Positions 23,969 through 32,725 are shown, counted from the first letter of the stretch. The stretch is DNA of 54,403 nucleotides from Actinomadura hibisca NBRC 15177 (GCF_001552635.1 NZ_BCRO01000089.1:1-54403), one strand, 5' to 3'. Numbers and translations: made by a program. Notes: generated from the sequence alone by a model not told the origin.

Positions 23969-26512
23969 ATGACAGCACAGCCGCGTACGCCGAACGTTCC
24001 TCCCAAGCCCTCGCTGGACGGCCTGGAAGGCAAGTGGGTACGCCGCTGGGACGAGGACGGCACCTACCGCTTCGACCGTACCCGCCCGCGTGCCGACGTC
24101 TACTCCATCGACACCCCGCCGCCGACGGTCAGCGGGTCCCTGCACGTCGGGCACGCCTTCTCCTACACACATACCGACACCGTCGCCCGGTACCAGCGGA
24201 TGCGCGGGCGCGCGGTGTTCTACCCGATGGGCTGGGACGACAACGGCCTGCCGACCGAGCGCCGCGTCCAGAACTACTTCGGGGTGCGGTGCGACCCGTC
24301 GCTGCCCTACGACTCCTCGTTCGAGCCGCCGGAGAAGCCCGACCCCAAGAAACAGATCCCGATCTCGCGCCGCAACTTCATCGAGCTGTGCGAGCAGCTC
24401 ACCGAGGTCGACGAGAAGGCGTTCGAGGAGATGTGGCGCCGCATCGGCCTGTCGGTCGACTGGGACCACCTCTACACCACGATCGGCGACACCGCGCGCG
24501 CCGCGTCGCAGCGCGCCTTCCTGCGCAACCTGGCGCGCGGCGAGGCGTACATGGCCGAGGCGCCGACGCTGTGGGACGTCACCTTCCGCACCGCCGTCGC
24601 GCAGGCCGAGCTGGAGGACCGCGAGCAGCCCGGCGCGTTCTACCGGGTGCGGTTCGACGGCGGGGAGCGGCCCGTCTACATCGAGACGACCCGGCCCGAG
24701 CTGCTCCCGGCGTGCGTGGCGCTGGTCGCCCACCCCGACGACGAGCGCTACCGGGAGTTGTTCGGCACGACGGTCCGCACGCCGCTGTTCGGCGTCGAGG
24801 TCCCGGTCCTGGCGCACCGGCTGGCCGACCCCGGCAAGGGCTCGGGCATCGCGATGATCTGCACGTTCGGCGACGTCACCGACGTGGTGTGGTGGCGCGA
24901 GCTGGACCTGCCGACCCGCGCGGTCGTCGGCTGGGACGGGCGGCTGGTCGCCGACCCGCCCGCCGGGGTCCCGGCCGGGCCGTACGCCGAGCTGGCGGGC
25001 AAGACGGTCTTCTCGGCCAAGGAGCGCGTGGTCGAGATGTTGCGCGCGTCGGGTGATCTGGACGGGGAGCCGCGCAAGGTCACCCGGCCGGTGAAGTTCT
25101 ACGAGAAGGGCGCCAAGCCCCTGGAGATCGTCACCACCCGGCAGTGGTACATCCGCAACGGCGGGCGCGACCAGGACGTCCGGGCGGCGCTGCTGGAGCG
25201 GGGTCGCGAGCTGCGCTGGCACCCGGCCTACATGCGGGCCCGCTACGAGAACTGGGTCGAGGGCCTGAACGGCGACTGGCTGATCTCGCGGCAGCGGTTC
25301 TTCGGCGTGCCGATCCCGGTCTGGTACCCGCTGGACGGGGCGGGCGAGCCGGACTACTCCGCGCCGATCGTCCCGGCCGAGGCGGCGCTGCCGGTGGACC
25401 CGGCCGCCGAGGTGCCGCCGGGCTACACCGAGGAGCAGCGCGGCAAGCCGGACGGGTTCCTGGCCGACCCCGACATCATGGACACCTGGGCGACCTCGTC
25501 GCTGACGCCGCAGATCGCCGGGGGCTGGGAGCGCGACGCCGACCTGTTCGGCCGGGTGTTCCCGTTCAGCCTGCGGCCGCAGGCGCACGACATCATCCGC
25601 ACCTGGCTGTTCTCGACGGTCGTGCGCGCGCACCTGGAGAACGGCTCGCTGCCGTGGAGCGACGTGGCGCTGTCGGGCTGGATCCTGGATCCCGACCGCA
25701 AGAAGATGTCCAAGTCCAAGGGCAACGTCGTCACCCCGATCGCGCTGCTGGAGGAGTACGGCTCGGACGCGGTGCGCTACTGGGCGGCCAGCGGGCGGCC
25801 GGGCACCGACACCGCCTTCGACACCGGGCAGATCAAGGTCGGCCGGCGGCTGGCCATCAAGATCCTGAACGCGTCGAAGTTCGTGCTGGGCTTCGGGGAG
25901 GTCGGAGCGGACGCGCGCGTCTGGCATCCGCTGGACCTCAGCATGCTGGCGGCGCTGCGCACGGTCGTCGCCGAGGCGACCGAGGCGTTCGACGACTACG
26001 ACTACACGCGGGCGCTGGAGCGGACCGAGCGGTTCTTCTGGGAGTTCTGCGACGACTACCTGGAGCTGGTCAAGCAGCGCGCCTACGGGGAGGGCCCGGA
26101 GGCCGAGTCGGCGCGCGCGGCGTTGAACACCGCGCTGTCGGTGCTGCTGCGGCTGTTCGCGCCGGTGCTGCCGTTCGTGACCGAGGAGGTCTGGTCGTGG
26201 TGGCGGGAGGGCTCGGTGCACCGCGCGGCGTGGCCCGCGGCGGCCGAGCTGCCCGACGGCGGCGACGCCACGCTGCTGCCGGTGGCCGCCGAGGCGCTGC
26301 GGCAGATCCGCAAGGCCAAGTCGGAGGCGAGGTTGTCGATGCGGGCCGAGTTGTCGCGGGTGGAGGTCACCGGGGCCCGCGCCGGTGACCTGGCGGAGGT
26401 CGCCGACGACCTGGAGGCCGCCGGGCGCATCGCCGACCTGGTGCTGGACGGGTCGGAGCCGAGCGTGCCGCTGGCGGTGTCGGTGACGTTCGCCGAGCAG
26501 CCGCAGGACTGA
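23969..26512 (+). CDS. valS: Valyl-tRNA synthetase, archaeal-type
   Basis: 847 residues, class Ia synthetase that charges tRNA-Val. The HIGH motif is SGSLHVGHAFSY, and the KMSKS motif is intact (KKMSKSKGNVVTP). The editing (CP1) domain includes TTRPELLPACVALVAHPDD. The N-terminal text FYPMGWDDNGLPTERRVQ is characteristic of archaeal ValRS, and of the few bacteria (Rickettsia for example) that carry that type. Ordinary bacterial ValRS has GTDHAGIATQ-type text instead. The C-terminal anticodon-binding domain is present, without the bacterial C-terminal coiled coil. ATG 23969 follows GGGG. It may be the only ValRS or a second copy; the window cannot tell. Confidence 0.93.
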   Translation: MTAQPRTPNVPPKPSLDGLEGKWVRRWDEDGTYRFDRTRPRADVYSIDTPPPTVSGSLHVGHAFSYTHTDTVARYQRMRGRAVFYPMGWDDNGLPTERRVQNYFGVRCDPSLPYDSSFEPPEKPDPKKQIPISRRNFIELCEQLTEVDEKAFEEMWRRIGLSVDWDHLYTTIGDTARAASQRAFLRNLARGEAYMAEAPTLWDVTFRTAVAQAELEDREQPGAFYRVRFDGGERPVYIETTRPELLPACVALVAHPDDERYRELFGTTVRTPLFGVEVPVLAHRLADPGKGSGIAMICTFGDVTDVVWWRELDLPTRAVVGWDGRLVADPPAGVPAGPYAELAGKTVFSAKERVVEMLRASGDLDGEPRKVTRPVKFYEKGAKPLEIVTTRQWYIRNGGRDQDVRAALLERGRELRWHPAYMRARYENWVEGLNGDWLISRQRFFGVPIPVWYPLDGAGEPDYSAPIVPAEAALPVDPAAEVPPGYTEEQRGKPDGFLADPDIMDTWATSSLTPQIAGGWERDADLFGRVFPFSLRPQAHDIIRTWLFSTVVRAHLENGSLPWSDVALSGWILDPDRKKMSKSKGNVVTPIALLEEYGSDAVRYWAASGRPGTDTAFDTGQIKVGRRLAIKILNASKFVLGFGEVGADARVWHPLDLSMLAALRTVVAEATEAFDDYDYTRALERTERFFWEFCDDYLELVKQRAYGEGPEAESARAALNTALSVLLRLFAPVLPFVTEEVWSWWREGSVHRAAWPAAAELPDGGDATLLPVAAEALRQIRKAKSEARLSMRAELSRVEVTGARAGDLAEVADDLEAAGRIADLVLDGSEPSVPLAVSVTFAEQPQD

Positions 26513-26521
26513 TCCGCCGCT

Positions 26522-26559
26522 GACGCCGGCCGTTCCTCTCACGGGGAGCGGTCGGCGTC
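26522..26559. terminator. Hairpin at the 3' ends of valS and tetR
   Basis: gacgccggccg / cggtcggcgtc form an 11 bp stem with one G-T pair and a 16-base loop, overlapping the end of the converging TetR gene. Confidence 0.45.
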
Positions 26560-27177
26560 GTCGTGCGCGGCGGCGCCGACCGCCTGCAGCACCCCGCCCA
26601 GCACGCGGACGGCCATGTCGCGCACCTCGTCGCGGTCCAGGTCGCCGCCCGCGAGCCACGACACCGTCGCGCCCTCCACGAACGACAACCAGCCGTCCAG
26701 CGCGACGCGCAACGTCGGCGGCGGGACGCGCTCGCCGGTCAGGCCGAGCGAGAGCGCGGCCTGGAGGCGGTGCCGCACCCGGTGGTAGAAGTCGATCACC
26801 TCGGCGTCCACGCCGACGCCGCCGCTGGTGATGGTCTGGAACGCCGAGCGGTGCGCGTCGGCCCACCACAGGAAGCCGTCCAGGGTGCGGGTCAGCCGCT
26901 CGGTGGGCGACAGGTCCCCGAACTCCTCGGCCAGGGTGTTCAGCGCCTCGGCGGCCTGCTGGATGACGGCCAGGAACAGGCCGCGCTTGCTGGCGAAGTA
27001 GTAGTAGATCAGCCCCTTGGCCACCCCCGCGGCGGTGGCGATCTCGTCGATGGACAACGCGTCGTAGGGGCGGTCGGCGAACAACCGCCCGGCGGCCTCC
27101 AGGATCGCCGCGCGGCGCGCCTCGCCGCGCGGGACGGGCCCGGGGCCCTCTTGACTTTCGTTCAAACGGCTCTCCAT
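26539..27177 (-). CDS. TetR family transcriptional regulator
   Basis: 212 residues. The N-terminal helix-turn-helix (about 20-65) reads AAILEAAGRLFADRPYDALS followed by IDEIATAAGVAKGLIYYYFA, the canonical TetR pattern. The C-terminal helical ligand domain (80-205) is of its own sort and does not reveal the inducer. The gene is divergent from a two-gene hydrolase operon, with a palindrome immediately before its start codon, so it very probably represses that operon and itself. ATG 27177. It may sense a lipid or ester substrate of the neighbouring enzymes (inference). Confidence 0.92.
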   Translation of the reverse strand: MESRLNESQEGPGPVPRGEARRAAILEAAGRLFADRPYDALSIDEIATAAGVAKGLIYYYFASKRGLFLAVIQQAAEALNTLAEEFGDLSPTERLTRTLDGFLWWADAHRSAFQTITSGGVGVDAEVIDFYHRVRHRLQAALSLGLTGERVPPPTLRVALDGWLSFVEGATVSWLAGGDLDRDEVRDMAVRVLGGVLQAVGAAAHDDADRSP

Positions 27178-27195
27178 ATTAGATCCGAGTCTAAT
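27178..27195. promoter_or_regulatory. TetR operator, ATTAGA-N6-TCTAAT
   Basis: An 18-base palindrome with perfect 6-base arms lies in the 36-base gap between the divergent tetR and hydrolase starts, directly touching the tetR start codon. It is the only AT-rich stretch nearby, so it probably overlaps both promoters. Confidence 0.65.
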
Positions 27196-27213
27196 TGGGT
27201 GGTGGTCGCGGTC

Positions 27214-28167
27214 GTGAAGTCACGCAAGGTCAAATCCAGCGGGGTGCGATTGTCGGTGCGTGAGCACGGGGCGGCGGGGCGGGCGGCTCCGACCATCGTG
27301 CTGGTCCACGGCTATCCCGACAACCAGGCGGTGTGGGAGCCGGTCGCCGAGCGCCTGGCCGGGCGCTTCCACGTGGTCACCTACGACGTGCGCGGCGCGG
27401 GCGGCTCGACCCGGCCGCGCCGGACCCGGGCCTACGCCATGGAGCACCTGAACGCCGACCTGCGCGCGGTGGTCGACGCGGTGTCGCCCGACCGGCCGGT
27501 GCACCTGGTCGGGCACGACTGGGGCTCGGTGCAGGGGTGGGGCGCGGTCACCGGCGACGCGCTGGAAGGGCGCGTCGCGTCGTTCACCTCGATCTTCGGA
27601 CCGTGCGTCGAGCACTTCGGGCAGTGGGTGCGCGACCGGCTGCGGCGGCCGACGCCCCGGCACGTCCGGGAGCTGGCGGGGCAGTTCGCGCGGTCGTGGT
27701 ACCTGGTGTTCGGCGCGGTCCCGGGTGTTCCGTGGCTGGTGTGGCGGCTGGGCGGGGCGCGGCTGTTCCCCGTCCTGATCGAGCGGATGGAGGGCGTCGA
27801 GCGCAGGCCCGACCCGGCGTTCCTGAAGGACGCGCTGTACGGGACGAAGCTGTACCGGGCCAACGCGCTGCGCTTTTTGCGGCCGGGCCACCTGTGCCGC
27901 ACGCAGGTGCCGGTGCAGGCGATCGCGCCGACGCGGGACGCGTTCGTGTCGCCGCACCAGTCGCGTGACCTGACCGCCTACGTGGACCGGTACTGGCGGC
28001 GCGAGATCCCCGCCGGGCACTGGGGCGCGGTGCGCAAGGACCCGGCGACGGTCGCGTCCATGATCGCCGAGTTCGTCGAGCACGTGGAGGGCGCGCCGGA
28101 GACGGCGGAGTTGCGGGCCGCGCAGGTGCCCGCCGTCGGCGAGATCCTGGCGGGGAGCGCGACGTGA
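27214..28167 (+). CDS. Alpha/beta hydrolase
   Basis: 317 residues, resembling epoxide-hydrolase/haloalkane-dehalogenase-like hydrolases. The oxyanion motif is VLVHGYPDNQAVWEPV; the nucleophile elbow is HLVGHDWGSVQGWG with Asp as nucleophile (GHDWG), typical of epoxide hydrolases; the catalytic His is in IPAGHWGAV. Start uncertain: GTG 27199, 27202 or 27214; the last has GGGTGGTGG upstream at a reasonable distance. The gene is followed by a diiron-type protein with GTGA overlap and controlled by the divergent TetR. Confidence 0.87.
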   Translation: MKSRKVKSSGVRLSVREHGAAGRAAPTIVLVHGYPDNQAVWEPVAERLAGRFHVVTYDVRGAGGSTRPRRTRAYAMEHLNADLRAVVDAVSPDRPVHLVGHDWGSVQGWGAVTGDALEGRVASFTSIFGPCVEHFGQWVRDRLRRPTPRHVRELAGQFARSWYLVFGAVPGVPWLVWRLGGARLFPVLIERMEGVERRPDPAFLKDALYGTKLYRANALRFLRPGHLCRTQVPVQAIAPTRDAFVSPHQSRDLTAYVDRYWRREIPAGHWGAVRKDPATVASMIAEFVEHVEGAPETAELRAAQVPAVGEILAGSAT

Positions 28168-29048
28168 GCGAGATCGACGAACGGCACCCGGCCATCACCC
28201 CGAGGCGAGTGAAGTTCGACTGGGCGGACACCCCGCTGCACTGGATCCCGGGCGAGCCGGTGGCCACGCACTTCATCAACGTCCTGCACCTGCTGCTGCC
28301 CGCCGGGGAACGCTGGTTCGTGCACGTCTACAAGCAGACGTTGCCGCTGGTGGAGGACGAGCGGCTGCGCAAGGAGATCAAGGGGTTCATGGGGCAGGAG
28401 GCCGTGCACGCCTACTCCCACCAGGGCGTGCTGGACCGGCAGATGCTCGCCCAGGGGCTGGACCCGCGCCCGCTCACCCGCCGCGTCGAGTGGATGTTCC
28501 GGCACATGCTGGGCGACCGGCCGCCGCTGCCGGTCCTGACCCGGCGGCAGTGGCTGAACTTCCGGGTCGGGGTGATCGCGGGGATCGAGCACTACACCGC
28601 CGTGCTCGGGCAGTGGATCCTGGACGCCCGCGAGCTGGACGAGGCGGGCGCCGACCCCACGATGATGGACCTGCTGCGCTGGCACGGCGCGGAGGAGGTC
28701 GAGCACCGGTCGGTGGCGTTCGACGTGTACCAGTACGTGTCGGGGGCGTACTGGAGGCGGTTCGTCACGTTCTTCGTCGGGGTGCTGGCGATGCCGCTGA
28801 TGGTCTACGCGGGCGCGGCCTACCTGTGCCGCGCCGACCCCACGTTGAAGGGCGTGCGGCCGCGCGTGCGCGACTACCGGCGGGCGGTGCGGCGCGGGAT
28901 CTTCCCCGGCAACCGCTTCATGGTGGCGGCGGCGCGGGCCTACCTGCGGCGCGACTACCACCCATCGAAGGAGTGCTCGACGCGGAAGGCGCTGGACTAC
29001 CTGGCCACATCTCCGGCCGCCCGCGCCGTGGGGCACAAACCGGAGTAG
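28164..29048 (+). CDS. Predicted metal-dependent hydrolase (PF10118, ferritin-like diiron fold)
   Basis: 294 residues. It begins with the family's RRVKFDWADTPLHWIPGEP. Candidate metal ligands are spread as in ferritin-like diiron helices: MGQEAVHAYSH, GIEHYTAVLG and WHGAEEVEHRSVAFDVYQ. A hydrophobic segment (FVTFFVGVLAMPLMVYAGAA) near residue 205-225 suggests membrane contact. The reaction is unknown. It is translationally coupled (GTGA) to the hydrolase upstream, suggesting sequential work on one substrate, possibly a lipid or steroid-like compound. Confidence 0.88.
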   Translation: MSEIDERHPAITPRRVKFDWADTPLHWIPGEPVATHFINVLHLLLPAGERWFVHVYKQTLPLVEDERLRKEIKGFMGQEAVHAYSHQGVLDRQMLAQGLDPRPLTRRVEWMFRHMLGDRPPLPVLTRRQWLNFRVGVIAGIEHYTAVLGQWILDARELDEAGADPTMMDLLRWHGAEEVEHRSVAFDVYQYVSGAYWRRFVTFFVGVLAMPLMVYAGAAYLCRADPTLKGVRPRVRDYRRAVRRGIFPGNRFMVAAARAYLRRDYHPSKECSTRKALDYLATSPAARAVGHKPE

Positions 29049-29050
29049 TC

Positions 29051-29083
29051 CTTACGTTCCTCGCGGGCAGCCGTTAACGTAAG
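29051..29083. promoter_or_regulatory. Inverted repeat CTTACG-N21-CGTAAG before acyl-CoA dehydrogenase operon
   Basis: 6-base arms at 29051-29056 and 29078-29083, the right arm overlapping a GTTAAC palindrome, 39-71 bases before the start codon. A regulator site for the fatty-acid-type operon is plausible; the wide spacing makes it uncertain. Confidence 0.35.
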
Positions 29084-29121
29084 TGGTCACTGACAAGCGT
29101 CTGCCCGCGAGGAGCCGCCCC

Positions 29122-30309
29122 GTGACGGATCTGGACACCTACCGGGACCGGGCGCGGTCCTGGCTGGAGGAGCGCGCCGCCGGCCTGCGGCCCGACCCCG
29201 GCCTCGCCGAGGCCCGCGCGTTCATGGCCGAGCTGTACGACGCCGGGTACTCGGGCATCACCTGGCCGGCCGAGTACGGCGGGCAGGGCCTGTCGGCCGC
29301 CGAGGAGCGCGCCTTCCAGCAGGCCAGCCGGGACGTGGTGCTGCCGGTCGGGGTGTTCGGCATCGGCCTCGGCATGTGCGGGCCGACGCTGCTGTCGATC
29401 GGCACCGAGGAGCAGAAGCGCCGCTACGTCCGGCCGCTGCTGCGCGGCGAGGAGATCTGGTGCCAGATGTTCTCCGAGCCCGGCGCGGGCTCGGACGTGG
29501 CGTCCCTCCAGACCCGCGCGGTGCTCGACGGCGACACCTGGGTGATCAACGGCCAGAAGGTGTGGACCTCGGTCGCCCGGCAGGCCGACTTCGGGCTGCT
29601 GATCGCCCGCACCGACGCCGAAGTGCCCAAACACCAGGGCATCACGATGTTCGTGGTGGACATGCACGACCCGGGCGTGACGGTGCGGCCGCTGCGCGAC
29701 ATGACGGGGGAGTCGCACTTCAACGAGATCTTCTTCGACGACGTGCGGGTCGCGCCGGACCAGGTCGTCGGCGAGGTGAACGGCGGCTGGTCGGCGGCGG
29801 TGACGACGCTGCTGCACGAGCGGGTGTCGATCGGGATGGGCGCGGCGCGCACCGAGCGTCCCGCGTCGTTCGCGGCGCTGAAGACGGCCGCGGCGGCGCG
29901 GGGCCTGCTGGCGGACCCGGCCGTCCGTGACCGCCTGATCGACCTCTACCTGCAAGAACGGGCCTTCGACCTGCTGAACGCGCGGATGTCGCAGGAGGTG
30001 AAGGCGGGGATCATGCCGGGGGCGCGGGGCTCGGTGTCCAAGCTGCTGCTGGCGGACCTGACGCTGGACAGCGCCGACGCCGCGAGCGAGATCCTCGGCC
30101 CGGACGCGGTGGCCTTCTCCGACGAGGGGAAGATCGCCCGCGCGCTGTCCTGGGGGCCGGGCATGGCCCTGGGCGGCGGCACCAACGAGATCATGAAGAA
30201 CATCATCGGCGACCGCGTCCTGGGCCTGCCCCGCGAACCGCAGGTGGACCGGGCCGTCCCGTTCAAGGACCTGAAGGTCGGGACGCAGGCGAAGGAGGCG
30301 GGCGCGTGA
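29122..30309 (+). CDS. Acyl-CoA dehydrogenase family protein (large-type subunit)
   Basis: 395 residues. N-terminal helical domain, then the FAD/substrate region QMFSEPGAGSDVASLQTRAV and WVINGQKVWTS, and the C-terminal GGGTNEIMKNIIGDRVLGLP. It oxidises an acyl-CoA to the 2,3-enoyl-CoA with FAD, passing electrons to ETF. At the usual catalytic Glu position (YEGT in medium-chain enzymes) it has GGGT, so the base lies elsewhere or is shared. GTG 29122 follows GAGGAG with 7-base spacing. It is paired with a second, different acyl-CoA dehydrogenase (GTGA overlap), an arrangement known from heterotetrameric mycobacterial FadE pairs. Confidence 0.92.
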   Translation: MTDLDTYRDRARSWLEERAAGLRPDPGLAEARAFMAELYDAGYSGITWPAEYGGQGLSAAEERAFQQASRDVVLPVGVFGIGLGMCGPTLLSIGTEEQKRRYVRPLLRGEEIWCQMFSEPGAGSDVASLQTRAVLDGDTWVINGQKVWTSVARQADFGLLIARTDAEVPKHQGITMFVVDMHDPGVTVRPLRDMTGESHFNEIFFDDVRVAPDQVVGEVNGGWSAAVTTLLHERVSIGMGAARTERPASFAALKTAAAARGLLADPAVRDRLIDLYLQERAFDLLNARMSQEVKAGIMPGARGSVSKLLLADLTLDSADAASEILGPDAVAFSDEGKIARALSWGPGMALGGGTNEIMKNIIGDRVLGLPREPQVDRAVPFKDLKVGTQAKEAGA

Positions 30310-31391
30310 GGCTGATCCCGACCGACGAACAGAAGGACCTGGCAACGACGGTCCGCTCCTTCCTGGCGTCCAACGCGCCCATGGCGAAGGTGCGGGAAAC
30401 AGCAGAATCCCCGACTTCCTACGACCGCCCCCTCTGGGAACGCCTGTCCGGCGAACTGGGCCTACCGGGCTTGCTGATCCCGGAAGAGCACGGCGGCTCA
30501 GGCGCAGGCCACGCAGACCTGGCGGCGGCCCTAGAAGAACTAGGCGCGGCCCTGACCCCGTCACCCCTCCTGGCGTCGATCTTCGCAACGAACGCCCTCA
30601 TCGCATCCAACGACGACGAGGCAGCAAAAGACCTCCTACCAGGCATAGCAGCAGGCACGACGATCGCGACGTTCTCGACACCAGTCCCCGGCGACCCAAC
30701 AATCCACGCCGCCGCTGACAAACTGACAGGAACCCTGCCCCGCGTACTGAACGGCGCAGACGCAGACCTGATCCTGTGCACAGCGATCGCAAGCGACGAT
30801 TCCCCGCCCTCCCTCTATGCGATAGAAGGCACCGCAGGCACCCGCACCCCGCTGACCACGCTGGACCTGACCCGTCCCCAAGCACGTGTGGAGCTAGACA
30901 ACGTCCCCGCCCGCCGGATCGGCCCGGAAGACGCGTCCGAAGCAATCGCCCGCGCCCTGGCCCTGTGCTCGGTGGCCCTGGCAGCCGAACAGCTCGGTGG
31001 CCTGCGCCGCTGCCTGGACGTGATCGTGGAGTACGCGAAGCTGCGCGTGCAGTTCGGCCGCTTCGTGGGCTCGTTCCAGGGCGTCAAGCACAAGCTGGCC
31101 GACATGCACTGCACGCTGGAGCAGGCGGAGTCGATCGTCCGCTACGCCGCGTGGGCGGCCGACGAGGACCCGGCCGAACTCCCGGTGGCCGCCGCGCTGG
31201 CGCAGTCCTACCTGGGCCGCGCCTACTTCCAAGTGGCGAAGGACCACCTGCTGCTGCACGGCGGCATCGGCTTCACGTGGGAACACGACGCGCACCTGTA
31301 CTACAAGCGCGCGAAGACCGACGAACTACTGCTGGGCGCTCCACGCCACCACAGGGCACGCCTGGCAGAGCACCTGGGCCTGTTGGCCTGA
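30306..31391 (+). CDS. Acyl-CoA dehydrogenase family protein (small-type subunit)
   Basis: 361 residues; GTG start in the GTGA overlap with the first dehydrogenase. N-terminal ACAD domain begins LIPTDEQKDLATTVRSFLAS; the C-terminal domain has GGLRRCLDVIVEYAKLRVQF, GRFVGSFQGVKHKLADMHC and LLLHGGIGFTWEHDAHLYYK. This is the type that pairs with a partner in alpha2beta2 dehydrogenases such as the steroid side-chain enzymes of mycobacteria, so a heteromeric enzyme is likely. Codon use in about the first 190 codons (roughly 30380-30890) is unlike its neighbours, with many A-ending codons (GCA, ACA, CCA, CTA, TCA, ATA), while the rest is normal. A strong terminator follows. Confidence 0.9.
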   Translation: MRLIPTDEQKDLATTVRSFLASNAPMAKVRETAESPTSYDRPLWERLSGELGLPGLLIPEEHGGSGAGHADLAAALEELGAALTPSPLLASIFATNALIASNDDEAAKDLLPGIAAGTTIATFSTPVPGDPTIHAAADKLTGTLPRVLNGADADLILCTAIASDDSPPSLYAIEGTAGTRTPLTTLDLTRPQARVELDNVPARRIGPEDASEAIARALALCSVALAAEQLGGLRRCLDVIVEYAKLRVQFGRFVGSFQGVKHKLADMHCTLEQAESIVRYAAWAADEDPAELPVAAALAQSYLGRAYFQVAKDHLLLHGGIGFTWEHDAHLYYKRAKTDELLLGAPRHHRARLAEHLGLLA

Positions 31392-31399
31392 CCAAGACC

Positions 31400-31441
31400 C
31401 CCGGACGGGGCGGCGGTTCGCACCCTGCCGCCCCGTCCGGG
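31400..31441. terminator. Strong bidirectional hairpin terminator
   Basis: A perfect 15 bp stem (cccggacggggcggc / gccgccccgtccggg) with a 12-base loop separates the dehydrogenase operon from the converging XRE group. Confidence 0.88.
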
Positions 31442-31443
31442 TC

Positions 31444-31764
31444 TTACAGCCGGATGCCCATGATGCTCGCCACAGCCCGCGCCGCCCGCATGATGTCGTC
31501 GGCAGGGCAGATGGGGTCGCCCCACTCATAGAGGAAGCACCACGTGCCGTCGCGCCGCCGCTCACACGCCACGGTCTCGCGCGCGTCGCTGCTGTAGGCA
31601 GGGGTCACATACAGGATGAGCCCTTGGTCGGCGGGCTCCTGAACGACGGCCCGCAGGGGCGTCAGTTCCTCTACGGCCCGGCCGAGGGCGGCCAGCCGTC
31701 CTCGCCGGTAGTCGGCGTCAGAAGGCGGCTTGGTCCGCCGGGTCTCTTGCTTCGCCACGTCCAT
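31444..31764 (-). CDS. Hypothetical protein, 106 residues, downstream of XRE regulator
   Basis: Not recognised. The sequence has a basic N-terminus (VAKQETRRTKPPSDADYRRG) and a compact later part with LILYVTPAYSSDARETVACE and TWCFLYEWGDPICPADDIMR, including three cysteines. ATG 31764 has no strong ribosome site, so it is probably translated by coupling to the XRE gene 58 bases upstream. In many actinomycetes the partner of such XRE genes is a short DUF397 protein; this one is not that family. Confidence 0.6.
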   Translation of the reverse strand: MDVAKQETRRTKPPSDADYRRGRLAALGRAVEELTPLRAVVQEPADQGLILYVTPAYSSDARETVACERRRDGTWCFLYEWGDPICPADDIMRAARAVASIMGIRL

Positions 31765-31822
31765 GGCCAGAGCATGAGGGCGGCGCGTTCGAGCAGGTAA
31801 GAGGGCTTGCAGGTTATTGCGG

Positions 31823-32650
31823 CTACAGGTAGCCGCCGATGATGGCGCGGGCGTCGTCGCCGTAGACGGCGGACCCGGCGAGGTCCTCGAAGGTGCGGCT
31901 GTACTCCTCGACGTCCCCGGGGGCGGCGGCGATCCAGCGGCCGGGGATGAGTTGCACGCGCGCCGGGCCGTCGTCGTAGAGGTAGAACGCCTCCATGGGC
32001 CACCACTTGCGCGGCCGGTCCAGGGGGATGATGCCGAGCGCGGTGTTGGGGCGGGCCGTCTCCTCCAGCAGGCGTTCGAGTTGGGGACGCAGCACGTCGG
32101 CGGAGCAGAACGGCGCGCGGAAGACCGACTCCTCGACCACGAACGCGAACGTCTTCGCCGGGACGTCCAGGATGCTCTGGTGCTCCTGCCTGACCTGCAC
32201 CAACGCGTTGACGTCGTCGGTGGGCGCGCCCCGGAACTCGGCGATCGTGGCCAGGATGCGGGCGGCGTACTCGGCCGTCTGCAAGATGCCCGGGACCACG
32301 CGGGACTCGTAGATGCGGAAGCGGCTCGTGCGCTCGAACAGCGCCGTCGTCTCGTGCTGAGTGCGGCGCAGCCCTTCCACACGCCACTGCGTGTAGGCGC
32401 GCTCCGCTTCAGCGGCCTCGGCGACCAGGTCCTCGGCCTGCTCCTCCGCCGAGCAGAGGACGGCCCAGCGCCGCAGATCGTCGGCGGCGACCGCCACCGT
32501 CCCGCTCTCGATGCGGCTGACCTTCGACGGAGAGCACCCCAGGGCGTCCGCCAGCTGCGCTCCCGTCAACCCGGCGCGCAGCCGCAACGCGCGCAACCGG
32601 GCGCCGAGGTCTCTGCGCGTTCGGGCGGGAGCCGGAGCGGTGATGGTCAT
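31823..32650 (-). CDS. XRE-family regulator with DUF5753 domain (Scr1/WhiJ-like)
   Basis: 275 residues. The N-terminal helix-turn-helix (about 14-70) reads LGARLRALRLRAGLTGAQLA and CSPSKVSRIESG. The C-terminal DUF5753 domain includes YESRVVPGILQTAEYAARIL, VVEESVFRAPF and LGIIPLDRPRKWWPMEAFYL. In Streptomyces these regulators, often with small partner proteins, influence development and antibiotic production. The start is ATG 32650; a longer frame (298 residues) is possible but adds unlike sequence. It lies between two small genes on the same strand. Confidence 0.87.
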   Translation of the reverse strand: MTITAPAPARTRRDLGARLRALRLRAGLTGAQLADALGCSPSKVSRIESGTVAVAADDLRRWAVLCSAEEQAEDLVAEAAEAERAYTQWRVEGLRRTQHETTALFERTSRFRIYESRVVPGILQTAEYAARILATIAEFRGAPTDDVNALVQVRQEHQSILDVPAKTFAFVVEESVFRAPFCSADVLRPQLERLLEETARPNTALGIIPLDRPRKWWPMEAFYLYDDGPARVQLIPGRWIAAAPGDVEEYSRTFEDLAGSAVYGDDARAIIGGYL

Positions 32651-32725
32651 GGCTCTCAGTCTGACCCTTCCGCCCGTCGCGCGCAGCACCTTCCGAGGAC
32701 GGGCCAGACGCACTGACATCCGCTT

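Noticed and set aside
23927..26869. 980-residue open frame opposite valS
   Set aside because: Composition is Arg/Gly/His/Asp-rich with no domain; it mirrors the high-GC codon pattern of the real gene, valS, whose motifs are intact.
26563..28167. A 534-residue frame ending as the alpha/beta hydrolase
   Set aside because: Its first 217 residues run antisense through the tetR gene; the hydrolase proper begins near 27214 after the operator.
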